A stretch of DNA of 64,000 nt, from positions 91,077-155,076 of the forward strand of contig PNAJ01000117.1 of the NCBI GenBank assembly GCA_003170295.1. Reading direction: 5' to 3'. The notes under the pieces are model-generated. The model saw nothing but the letters and a program-made list of their open reading frames with translations. It did no database searches and was not told where the DNA came from. Within the stretch, counting starts at the first letter, position 1; every line of letters starts with the position of its first letter. This document shows, one piece after another, positions 33,348-40,811 of this stretch. Position numbers and translations under genes: made by a program. This stretch comes from Bryobacterales bacterium. GTDB lineage: Bacteria > Acidobacteriota > Terriglobia > Bryobacterales > Bryobacteraceae.

Positions 33348-34067
33348 GTGGCGGCATTAGATAATCGCGTGATTGTTGTGACGGGGGCGGCGAAGCGCAT
33401 TGGGCGCGCGATCGCTTTACGGCTCGCGAGCGAGGGTGCTCGGGTCGCGATTCACTATAACGAGTCTGAAGAAGAGGCGCGTAAGACCGCGAAAGAGTGC
33501 GGTAATGCGTCCTTATATCGCGCTAATCTCGCTAAAATCGATGCCGTGGAGGCCTTATTCGACCTTATTTCGCACGACTACGGACGCATCGATGGACTGG
33601 TAAATAACGCGGCGCGATTCACTCGCATCGATCCTTTGGATGTGACCGAAGCGGATTGGGATTTTGTTCATGACATCAATTTGAAGGCCACGTTTTTTTG
33701 TTGCCAACAAGCCGCGAAGCGCATGCTGGCGGGGGATGGAGGAAAGATCGTGAACATCAGCTCGCTGGGAGCCATTAAGCCTTGGGCGCATCATGCGCAC
33801 TACTGTGCGTCGAAGGCCGGAGTGGTGATGTTGACACGAGCGCTTGCGAAGGCGTGGGCACCGAAGATTTCGGTGAACACGGTTGCGCCGGGAGTGATTC
33901 CGTTCGGCGAACCGGATGAACGCGTCAAGAAGTTGATTGCGGCAACGCCTGCTTGTCGCGCTGGGACTCCGGAGGAGATCGCGGATGCGGTGATGTATTT
34001 TTTGACGGCGACGAATTTTGTCACGGGGCAATTGATTGCGGTGGATGGTGGGTTGAGTCAGAGGTGA
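33348..34067 (+). CDS. SDR oxidoreductase, pteridine reductase/FabG-like
   Basis: A 239-residue SDR protein starting at GTG 33348. It has the cofactor site VTGAAKRIGRAIALRL (about 10-25), NNAARF, the catalytic Ser in NISSLGA, and the YxxxK centre YCASKAGVVML. GAAKRIGR at the cofactor loop favours NADPH and is common in FolM/pteridine reductase-like members, but FabG-type ketoreductases look alike. It is the last gene of the MazG-GNAT-racemase-MFS run. A palindromic repeat follows. Confidence 0.8.
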   Translation: MAALDNRVIVVTGAAKRIGRAIALRLASEGARVAIHYNESEEEARKTAKECGNASLYRANLAKIDAVEALFDLISHDYGRIDGLVNNAARFTRIDPLDVTEADWDFVHDINLKATFFCCQQAAKRMLAGDGGKIVNISSLGAIKPWAHHAHYCASKAGVVMLTRALAKAWAPKISVNTVAPGVIPFGEPDERVKKLIAATPACRAGTPEEIADAVMYFLTATNFVTGQLIAVDGGLSQR

Positions 34068-34106
34068 AGGATCACGTTGCCATCGCGAACCAGGATTGTG
34101 GACGGG

Positions 34107-34210
34107 GCGAAAAATGGGGACCGCTCTGTCCACGCGGCGCAGGCGATTATCGCGCTATTGCGCAGCGTTGTGGACGCCTTGGGACAGAGTGGTCAGTCCC
34201 CATTTTTCGC
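34107..34210. repeat. ATGGGGAC-family inverted repeat
   Basis: Arms of 15 bases at 34107-34121 (GCGAAAAATGGGGAC) and 34196-34210 are exact complements; beyond them CGCTCTGTCC and GGACAGAGTG pair less well. The right arm provides the last codons and stop of the YkgJ gene on the minus strand. A related palindrome is inside the DCC-LMF gene at 53878-53919. Confidence 0.75.
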
Positions 34211-34600
34211 GAACCGGCGGTGTTCTTCGGCTAGTTCCATTGCGGTGCCGATTTGGATGAGCGGTCCTTTGCCGATGCCGGGGCAGTATTCACCAGTTCG
34301 AGACCATTCCTTGCGATTTTCAACTAGCTCGGGCCAAAAAGGGAACGTTCTGCATTGCGTGGGTTTCGCGGGGTGGAGGCTGCAACTGTGTTCGAGGAGA
34401 AACGGGCACTGCTTTTCACGAGGTTTGCGGAATCGCATTTGATGACGCGTGCGATAGACGTACTTTTTTTCGAAGGCGCGCGGCGTCATGCCCACGAATT
34501 GCGCGGCGCGCTTGAGATCGTCCTCGGTTAAGTAGACGAAGCCCGGCCGATCGCAACAGTTGATGCAGCCGCGTTGACAGGTGAAGCGGAGTCCGGTCAT
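34193..34600 (-). CDS. YkgJ family cysteine-cluster protein
   Basis: A 135-residue protein with the YkgJ/CxxCxxCC pattern: RGCINCC near residue 10-16, then CPFL, CSLHPAKPTQCRTFPFWPE and a late Cys in GEYCPG. It probably binds an Fe-S cluster or zinc; function is unknown. The last six residues (FAKNGD) and the stop codon lie in a copy of the ATGGGGAC palindrome, so the natural C-terminus may have been replaced. The start overlaps the stop of the MaoC-like gene by 4 bases. Confidence 0.88.
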   Translation of the reverse strand: MTGLRFTCQRGCINCCDRPGFVYLTEDDLKRAAQFVGMTPRAFEKKYVYRTRHQMRFRKPREKQCPFLLEHSCSLHPAKPTQCRTFPFWPELVENRKEWSRTGEYCPGIGKGPLIQIGTAMELAEEHRRFAKNGD

Positions 34601-35340
34601 TTTCTAAGCTGCCAGATTGCGGTGTGGCGAATCCGGCTCACGAGACGCTCGCCGCTCATGGTCGCAACGTCCAGCACTACGAACTCGTGTCCTTTTCGTT
34701 CATAGGCGTCCTCGATTTTAGCGCGCACGTGCAGGTGCTCGCCGTCGCGCGCGGGGCTCGCGTTGCGGATCTCGCTCGATGAATGTATCCAGGGGCCAAG
34801 AGTGTAGTTGCCGATCAGGATTTCATTTGCGAGGGACAGGAGGATGGCGGGATGAGCGAAGCGTTCGGGGCCAAGCCATGCATCGAGGGGAGCGCTCATG
34901 CCGGGCTGCGATAGATCCAGAGTCTTCTCGATCGTCCCCAGGACAATGCCGGGCCGGATGGTTTCGCGCGAAGCGGGCACCTGCTGCGCGATCAAATGCG
35001 CGGCGGGGTATTCGGCGGACAGAGCGGCATCGTCCATCCAGGCCAGCCCGGAGGCACGGCCGGCTTCTACTTTGATGCAACCGCCGGGCTGCTCCGTGGT
35101 CGATACCTCGACTTGTTCGCCTTCATAAAAAGGTTCAAAGAATCGAACGTCCATTGCGCCTTTGTGCAACCACGCTGGCCCGAAATGTTCGATGACTGGG
35201 GCAGCCATGTATCCGTAAACGGTGACTCCGGGAACGAGGCCTCCGCGGAATCCGTATTCGGCGGCTACGCGATCGTCGTGGATGCGATTTTCTGAATCGG
35301 TGGCAGTGTTGACTGCGCGAACTCGGAAAATGGGGGGCAT
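34597..35340 (-). CDS. MaoC-like hot-dog dehydratase-like protein
   Basis: A 247-residue protein of hot-dog type. The start at 35340 (MPPIFRVRAVNTATDSENRI) is chosen because the frame upstream crosses a GC-rich repeat and an intergenic stretch. The family motif is in the first third: IHDDRVAAEYGFRGGLVPGV resembles the MaoC helix with Asp and His positions, followed by YGYM. A second hot-dog half is near the C-terminus (RDGEHLHVRAKIEDAYERKG). Such double hot-dog proteins hydrate enoyl-CoA or bind acyl groups. Activity here is inferred. Confidence 0.72.
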   Translation of the reverse strand: MPPIFRVRAVNTATDSENRIHDDRVAAEYGFRGGLVPGVTVYGYMAAPVIEHFGPAWLHKGAMDVRFFEPFYEGEQVEVSTTEQPGGCIKVEAGRASGLAWMDDAALSAEYPAAHLIAQQVPASRETIRPGIVLGTIEKTLDLSQPGMSAPLDAWLGPERFAHPAILLSLANEILIGNYTLGPWIHSSSEIRNASPARDGEHLHVRAKIEDAYERKGHEFVVLDVATMSGERLVSRIRHTAIWQLRK

Positions 35341-35519
35341 CGGGATCGAGGGTAGCACAGCCGGTCGATCCAGGATTGTTTGTTGCAGATGTCGGCGTTG
35401 GCCTTGGTTCTCAGTGTTGTTGCGGAGCCGGACCAGGGGGTCCGCCCCACCCCGATTTGTGCTCTGGGTTGGTTGCAGTTCTGAGTGGTGCAGCGGAGCT
35501 GTGCAGGCGCTCGGGATTG
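35341..35519. repeat. Intergenic region with GGTCC-family repeat
   Basis: GAGCCGGACCAGGGGGTCCG begins at about 35425 and runs into CCCCACC, a half-size copy of the repeat at 61921 and 62951. No gene is supported in this stretch; an open minus-strand frame here is an upstream extension of the MaoC-like frame. Confidence 0.65.
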
Positions 35520-35768
35520 TTAGCGGGCGACGCGGCGGGTGATTTCGCGGACCAGGATTGCTCCGCGGCGTTTGCATTCCGCGGCTGCTTCGGTGGTCTC
35601 GCGACGCGTGACCGTGTATTGATCCTGGCTGATGTTCTTCGCGAGGCGGCTGTTGACTAGAGCCGTGTTCTGAAGCCGCAGCTCCTTGTACCAGGCGCGG
35701 TTATCAAGCTCCGAGGAAAAGATTTCTTCGAGAGTGCAGGTGGTGAGATCGTCTGGCCAGTTTGGCAT
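35520..35768 (-). CDS. Hypothetical 82-residue protein
   Basis: Not recognised. The frame starts at ATG 35768 (PNWPDDLTTCTLEEIFSS) and looks soluble, with mixed charge and an Arg-rich C-terminus (REITRRVAR). Amino-acid usage is balanced and unlike a random GC-rich frame, which supports it being real. No good ribosome site is visible. It is divergent from the duplicated beta-domain gene at 35868. Confidence 0.5.
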   Translation of the reverse strand: MPNWPDDLTTCTLEEIFSSELDNRAWYKELRLQNTALVNSRLAKNISQDQYTVTRRETTEAAAECKRRGAILVREITRRVAR

Positions 35769-35867
35769 CAAGTACTCATATCGTCAGGAGTGCGCGATTT
35801 AATTAGGTCGGACTCAGTGGAATTGTTTAGTGTACCCACGGTGCTACCATGCCCCTTGGAGACAGTT

Positions 35868-37274
35868 ATGCTTCGTAAGCCCTACTTATTCCTCGCTTTT
35901 TTCCTGTTTGGGACGTATGGAACGGCCCAACGCATCGATTTGACCGTACCGACGGGAGCGCCGCTGCGCGTTTATTTGACGAAACGGCTCCCAAAGCGGC
36001 TGGATGAGCCGGTGCAGGCCAGGCTGATCGAGCCTTTATTTGCATTCGACCGGGAGGTGGCCCCGGCGGGGTCGAGTCTGGTCGGAAAAATCGTTCGACT
36101 GGATCCAGTTTCAAAAATGATGCGGGCGTCGGCGATTCTGGGTGGGGATTTCACTCCTTTGCATCAGGCGGAGGTGCAATTCACCACGCTGGTGTTGCCT
36201 GGAGGCCGCGAAGTTCCTTTACAGACCATCGAGACGGTGGGGTTGAACTCGATTTTTGTTGTGAGCCCTCCGAAAAAGGCGAAAAAGCAGAGTACTCCGA
36301 ACACGGGAGTACTAGGAACGGCCAAGCAGACGGCGCGGGATCAGATCAACGCGCAGTTGAGCGCACGGACCCAGGGCGTGATCGACCTGGTGCGAGGTCC
36401 GGACAAGAAAGAGCGGCTGATCGACTTCCTGGTGATGAAACTTCCGTATCATCCGCAGTGGGTGCGCAAGGGGACGCGCTTCGACCCGGAGTTGAGCAGC
36501 CCTTTGCAATTCGGCGAGACGGCGATCGAGCCCGCCGCACTTCGACTGCTTGCATCTCAGCCACCGGCCGACACCGTGGTCCATGCGCGGCTGATCACAC
36601 CTTTGAATTCGCTGACGGCTACGCAAGGGGAAAAAGTGGAGGCGCTGCTCACGCAGCCGTTGTTCGCGCCCAACCATCAGTTGATCCTTCCGGAAGGCGC
36701 ACGATTGAGTGGCGCGGTCACAATGGTCCATCGGGCGCGCTGGTTCCACCGCGGCGGCCAGTTGCGATTCAATTTTCAAAATATCGATTTGCCTCCGGGC
36801 GTGACGCTGCCGCAATTTGTCGCGAAAAGGCCGGTTATTAAGGCTCCGGCACAACTGGATGGAGCGGAATCCGGGAGCAAGGCGACGCTGAAGGTGGATT
36901 CGGAGGGCACGGCGAAGGCGACGGAATCGAAGACTCGATTCCTGGCGCCGGCGCTCGCGCTGCTAGTGGCGTCGAGAGCGGCGGATAACGATGCCGGCAA
37001 GCACACGGCTTCGGGAACCGGGGAGCCGAATGTCAGCGGACGGACGCTGGGCGGAGGGCTCGGATTCGGATTAGTGGGATCACTGCTTGCGCAAAAGTCG
37101 CCGACGTTCGGAAAAGCGATGGGATATTACGGCCTCGCGTGGTCGGTTTACCTGAACATCGTGGCGCGCGGACAAGAGGTAGAGTTCGGGAAGAACGCGG
37201 TGGTGGATATCCGGTTCGGCGCGCACAAACCTCCGGCGGCGGCTTCGAAACTGATCGCCAAAAACGCCCCTTAG
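35868..37274 (+). CDS. Exported protein with duplicated VirB10/TrbI-like beta regions
   Basis: A 468-residue protein. The start at 35868 (MLRKPYLFLAFFLFGTYGTAQ) has GGAG seven bases ahead and a clean signal peptide. Two similar segments are visible: PVQARLIEPLFAFDREVAPAG (about 43-63) and VVHARLITPLNSLTATQGEK (about 235-255). Each is followed by a stretch with P-x-G-x-x-L-x-G (PAGSSLVGKIV and PEGARLSGAVT). This pattern recalls the C-terminal beta-barrel of VirB10/TrbI, but no secretion genes are near. The C-terminus has a hydrophobic Gly-rich part (GGGLGFGLVGSLLAQK). Function unknown. Confidence 0.7.
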   Translation: MLRKPYLFLAFFLFGTYGTAQRIDLTVPTGAPLRVYLTKRLPKRLDEPVQARLIEPLFAFDREVAPAGSSLVGKIVRLDPVSKMMRASAILGGDFTPLHQAEVQFTTLVLPGGREVPLQTIETVGLNSIFVVSPPKKAKKQSTPNTGVLGTAKQTARDQINAQLSARTQGVIDLVRGPDKKERLIDFLVMKLPYHPQWVRKGTRFDPELSSPLQFGETAIEPAALRLLASQPPADTVVHARLITPLNSLTATQGEKVEALLTQPLFAPNHQLILPEGARLSGAVTMVHRARWFHRGGQLRFNFQNIDLPPGVTLPQFVAKRPVIKAPAQLDGAESGSKATLKVDSEGTAKATESKTRFLAPALALLVASRAADNDAGKHTASGTGEPNVSGRTLGGGLGFGLVGSLLAQKSPTFGKAMGYYGLAWSVYLNIVARGQEVEFGKNAVVDIRFGAHKPPAAASKLIAKNAP

Positions 37275-37277
37275 ACT

Positions 37278-38276
37278 GTGCGGAACGAAACTGTCAAACG
37301 GCTGGCGCGCGAGTGCGGATTCGAGCTCGCGGGCGTGGCCGCGGCGGAGCCGGCCGCCGATTTCGCGAAGTATCAACAATGGGTCGAGCGAGGGTACGCC
37401 GGGGAAATGGGGTATCTGACGGACCGGCGCGCCGAGGTTCGCGGCGATCCGCGTAATTTGCTCCCGAGCGCGCGGTCGATCATTTGCGTTGGGAAGCTAT
37501 ACAACACGCCGGGGCCGGCGGACGGGCTCATTTCCCGATATGCGTGGGGCAACGATTATCATCGCGTGATGCGGGCCGGGCTCGAAAATCTCGTCGAGTT
37601 GCTGGCGCGCGAAGCGGGGCCGTTCGAATATAAGATTTGCGTCGACACGGCGCCGCTGCTCGAACGAAGCTATGCGCGCGAGGCGGGCCTCGGATGGATC
37701 GGGAAAAATACTTGTCTGATTCATGAGCCGCTGGGGTCGTGGTTTTTTCTGGGAGAGATCGTCACGTCGCTCGCGATGGAGACCGATTCTCCGCCTCAGG
37801 ACCGGTGCGGAACTTGCACGCGCTGCATCGACGCTTGTCCGACGCAGGCGATCGTGCGGGATGAGGAGCGGTGGACGATCGATTCGCGGCGCTGTATTTC
37901 GTATCTCACGATCGAACTGCGCGGCCCGATTCCAGAAGAGCATCGCGAAGGGATGGGCGCGCACGTCTTCGGATGCGATATCTGCCAGGATGTTTGTCCA
38001 TGGAACAGCCGCGCGCCGGTTACCGAAGAGCAGGCGTTTTCGGAGCGGCCTTTTCCGGACATCGAAAATATTGCGAAACTTTCATATGACGCGTATCATC
38101 AAATTACCGCCGATAGCCCAGTAGCGCGGGCCAAGCATTCCGGGGTCCTGCGCAATGTTGCTGTCGCGATGGGAAACTTGGGGCTCGAGCGGTTTCGCGA
38201 GCCGTTGGAGGTTCTGGAGGCGTCTCCCGATGAGATGGTGGCTGAACATGCGCAATGGGCTTTAAGAAAACTCTAG
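37278..38276 (+). CDS. queG: Epoxyqueuosine reductase QueG
   Basis: A 332-residue protein starting at GTG 37278, three bases after the previous stop codon. The N-terminal DUF1730 domain (about 45-130) is followed by two Cys clusters: CGTCTRCIDACPTQAI (about 176-191) and CDICQDVCPWN (about 234-244), giving two 4Fe-4S clusters. A HEAT-like end (DEMVAEHAQWALRK) is normal. QueG uses cobalamin to reduce epoxyqueuosine in tRNA to queuosine. The axial acidic residues lie in the ERSYAREAGLGWIGKNT stretch. The next gene starts 22 bases inside it. Confidence 0.93.
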   Translation: MRNETVKRLARECGFELAGVAAAEPAADFAKYQQWVERGYAGEMGYLTDRRAEVRGDPRNLLPSARSIICVGKLYNTPGPADGLISRYAWGNDYHRVMRAGLENLVELLAREAGPFEYKICVDTAPLLERSYAREAGLGWIGKNTCLIHEPLGSWFFLGEIVTSLAMETDSPPQDRCGTCTRCIDACPTQAIVRDEERWTIDSRRCISYLTIELRGPIPEEHREGMGAHVFGCDICQDVCPWNSRAPVTEEQAFSERPFPDIENIAKLSYDAYHQITADSPVARAKHSGVLRNVAVAMGNLGLERFREPLEVLEASPDEMVAEHAQWALRKL

Positions 38277-39082
38277 GAATCGTTTTGCTGGCGGTGCCGG
38301 CGGCTTTAGCGGGTTCGCTTCACGAGACCGTCGCCTCGCAGCCGGGCTTCGAACACTTTTACAATCTGGATTACGACGAGGCGCTGGCGTCATTTTCCGC
38401 CCAGGCGGCGCAGACTCCAGTTTCAGCGGACGTCTACAATCACATCGCGCAAACGATTCTGTATAAGCAAATGTATCGCTCCGGGCTGCTCTCGAGCGAT
38501 TTTATCGGCGGCACGAAGTTCATGCGCACTCCGAAGATGCCCTTCAGCGCCGAGGACGACAAGGAGTTCCACGACGCATTGAACCGGGCGATCAGTTTAT
38601 CTCAGGAGCGGATCGCGGTTAATCCGAACGACACCGTCGCTTTGTATTCGCTGGGCGTGAGCTACGGGCTGCGGGCTAATTATACCTTTGCCGTCAAAAA
38701 GGCCTGGGTGGAGGCGTTGCACGATGCGACGGCGGCGCGCAAAGCACACCTCCGAGTGACGACGCTCGATCCCGAGTTCATCGACGCGAAGCTTACGCAG
38801 GGCGTGAACGATTACGTGGTGGGGAGTCTGCCGCTGCAATGGAAAATGATGGGATTTCTTGGCGGATTCCGCGGCAACAAGCTGCGCGGGATACGGACGT
38901 TGAAAGAGGTCGGCGAGCAGGGGCGGTTGAATCGAGTGGACGCGATGGTGTTGCTCGCCGCATTGTACTTGCGCGAGCAACGGCCGGAAGACGCGATTCC
39001 GGTGCTGACGGAGCTGACGCAGGCGTTTCCTAAGAATCCTCTGTTGCGCAACGAGCTCGATAAAGCGCTGGCGGCTCGGTAG
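38255..39082 (+). CDS. Exported TPR-like protein
   Basis: A 275-residue protein with a signal peptide (about 4-20, ending ALAGSLHE). The rest is helical, with TPR-like periodicity (FYNLDYDEALASFSAQAAQ; LYSLGVSYGLRANY; VLLAALYLREQRPEDAIPVL; AFPKNPLLRNELD). It likely acts as a periplasmic protein-binding scaffold. No enzyme motif is present. The start overlaps queG by 22 bases, so translation is coupled, but no functional link with queuosine is evident. Confidence 0.78.
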   Translation: MGFKKTLGIVLLAVPAALAGSLHETVASQPGFEHFYNLDYDEALASFSAQAAQTPVSADVYNHIAQTILYKQMYRSGLLSSDFIGGTKFMRTPKMPFSAEDDKEFHDALNRAISLSQERIAVNPNDTVALYSLGVSYGLRANYTFAVKKAWVEALHDATAARKAHLRVTTLDPEFIDAKLTQGVNDYVVGSLPLQWKMMGFLGGFRGNKLRGIRTLKEVGEQGRLNRVDAMVLLAALYLREQRPEDAIPVLTELTQAFPKNPLLRNELDKALAAR

Positions 39083-39314
39083 AGCAACTGGGGCACGCAA
39101 GGTGGAAGGACCCCAATGGGTGCGCGATTCGCCAATCCCAAGCACGAGTCAACGCGTCACACGGGTGCGCGTGCCACAATCAGTGGCCTGTCGCAGCGAG
39201 ATCGTTACTATCTACGTCGACACGACTGTCGACGCGGCACGCTTGGAGGGGTGCGCCACAAGCCTTGCCGGCAATTGCGAGGGGGACCGGCGGCGAATTC
39301 GCTGAGACAAGCCA
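39083..39314. repeat. Intergenic region rich in small palindromes
   Basis: About 230 bp without a gene. It includes GTCGACA-CGAC-TGTCGAC at 39216-39233, followed by GCGGCAC as in the copy at the right end of the window. It also holds several GGGTGCGC fragments (near 39119, 39164, 39248) that look like decayed repeats. Confidence 0.6.
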
Positions 39315-39932
39315 CTAGGCGGCCGCGGCGCTGCGGCTTTGCAGGATACGGAGCACTGCGGCTACGGATTCTTCGAACGGCTCTTCGCCGCTGACAATGA
39401 GGCTAGCGAATTCGCGGGTCGGCAAAACGTACTGGAGCGCCATGGGTCACACGGTGCTGTCGTACTGATGGAGCACGCTTTCGCGCGTTCGGCCGCGCTC
39501 CGCGATGTCGCGCTCGAGGCGGCGGCGCAGGCACTCCGAATCGCGCGTAGCGACGAAAACGCACAGATCGAGCATCTGGCGCACACCGGCATTATGTAGC
39601 GCCAGGATTCCCTCAACGATGAGGATCGGTTGCGGCTCGACCCGGCGCGTGGCTTCGGCGCGCGTGTGGCGCTCGAACAGATAGAGCGGTTGCTCGATGG
39701 GCTCGCCACGGGTGAGGGCTGCGAGATGTTTGGTCAGCAGAGACCAGTCGAGGGCATCGGGACGATCGTAATTGAGCTTGGCGCGGGCTTCTAAAGACAA
39801 ATGGGATTGCGGATGATAATAGGCGTCCAGAGCGATGACTTCACATCCGCCGGTGGCCGCGGCAAGCTTGCGGGCAAGCGCAGTTTTACCGGAGCCGGAG
39901 AGGCCCGCGATACCGATTAGAAACGGTTTCAA
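39315..39932 (-). pseudogene. udk: Uridine kinase-like gene interrupted by an in-frame TGA
   Basis: The minus-strand frame opens with MKPFLIGIAGLSGSGKTALA (P-loop) and continues through LDAYYHP, DWSLLTKHL, PQPILIVEGILAL and the lid region RRLERDIAERGR. It meets TGA at 39447-39449, giving 161 residues. After it the same frame continues for 43 sense codons to TAG at 39315-39317: PMALQYVLPTREFA, SLIVSGEEPFEESV. This matches the normal end of uridine kinases (205 residues in all). The stop is most simply a CGA to TGA change at a position that is often Arg or Gln. The kinase phosphorylates uridine and cytidine in salvage. It may be inactive, shortened but active, or a sequencing error. Confidence 0.85.
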
Positions 39933-39958
39933 AATCGTTCTATTGTAGGATAGTTAGT

Positions 39959-40048
39959 GGAGGAATGGGTGAGTGGTTGAAACCGGCGGTCTTGAAAACC
40001 GTTGAACTCGAAAGGGTTCCGGGGGTTCGAATCCCTCTTCCTCCGCCA
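39959..40048 (+). tRNA. tRNA-Ser (anticodon TGA)
   Basis: The acceptor stem GGAGGAA (39959-39965) pairs with TTCCTCC (40038-40044), followed by G and encoded CCA. The anticodon loop is CTTGAAA with anticodon TGA, read as serine (UCA codons). A long variable arm, as in class II tRNAs, lies before the GTTCGAA T-loop. Length is 90 nt. The cytochrome gene starts 8 bases after the CCA. Confidence 0.96.
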
Positions 40049-40055
40049 CTTTTAT

Positions 40056-40811
40056 ATGAAACTTTCAGGCGCGGTATTACTGCTGGCTCCGCTTGCGTTT
40101 AGTCAACCTAAGCCTCCGGCGTTCGATATGGCGGCGGTGGAGCGGGGGCGGGTGCAATTCAAATCGAGTTGCGGATTCTGCCATGCGGATGACGCGACGG
40201 GGAATCGCGCGCCGGATCTGATCCGGTCCGCGCTGCTGAGCCACGATGTGAATGGCGACATGCTTGCGCCTGTGATCAAGAATGGGCGGCCGGAAAAGGA
40301 CATGCCCGCGTTTTCGACGTTGAGCGACAAGACCATAGCGGACATGGTCGCGTTTTTGCACAAACAGGCTTATGACGCGATGCATAGCGCGGGGGTGCCG
40401 AACGATTATCCGCTCGCGAAACTGCTGACTGGAAATGCGGCCGACGGGAAGGCTTATTTCAACGGCGCGGGTGGATGCTCGGGATGCCATTCCCCGATCG
40501 GCGATCTGGCGGGGGTGGCCAAACGGTACGGACCCGTGGCGCTGCAGCAGCGGTTTCTCTATCCTTCGCGCGGCGTGAAGATCACGGCGACGGTGACGTT
40601 GCGCGATGGGCGTAAGATGGAGGGCGTCGTGGTTCATGGCGACGAATTTGAGATCGCGATTACGGGCGCTGACGGTTGGTATCATTCATGGAAGCGCAGT
40701 GAGGTGAACGTCGTTATTCACGATCCGATGGCGGCGCATCAGGCGCTGATGGAAAAATACACCGACAAAGATATGCACGATCTGTTCGCGTATCTGGAAA
40801 CGTTGCAATGA
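40056..40811 (+). CDS. Dihaem c-type cytochrome
   Basis: A 251-residue exported protein with two haem sites: CGFCH (about residues 40-44) and CSGCH (about 140-144). The start at 40056 (MKLSGAVLLLAPLAFSQ) gives a good signal peptide; a longer frame would begin inside tRNA-Ser. The region after the second haem is beta-like (VKITATVTLRDGRKMEGVVV). The stop overlaps the start of the quinoprotein gene (ATGA), and cytochromes of this kind usually accept electrons from such enzymes. There is no ribosome site between the tRNA and the ATG. Confidence 0.88.
   Translation: MKLSGAVLLLAPLAFSQPKPPAFDMAAVERGRVQFKSSCGFCHADDATGNRAPDLIRSALLSHDVNGDMLAPVIKNGRPEKDMPAFSTLSDKTIADMVAFLHKQAYDAMHSAGVPNDYPLAKLLTGNAADGKAYFNGAGGCSGCHSPIGDLAGVAKRYGPVALQQRFLYPSRGVKITATVTLRDGRKMEGVVVHGDEFEIAITGADGWYHSWKRSEVNVVIHDPMAAHQALMEKYTDKDMHDLFAYLETLQ

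Noticed and set aside
35341..35577. N-terminal extension of the MaoC-like protein
   Set aside because: The added residues are low-complexity, cross a repeat and overlap the end of another gene.
39447..39449. Selenocysteine codon in the uridine kinase
   Set aside because: No SECIS-like hairpin was recognised after it and the family has Arg or Gln, not Cys, at this position.
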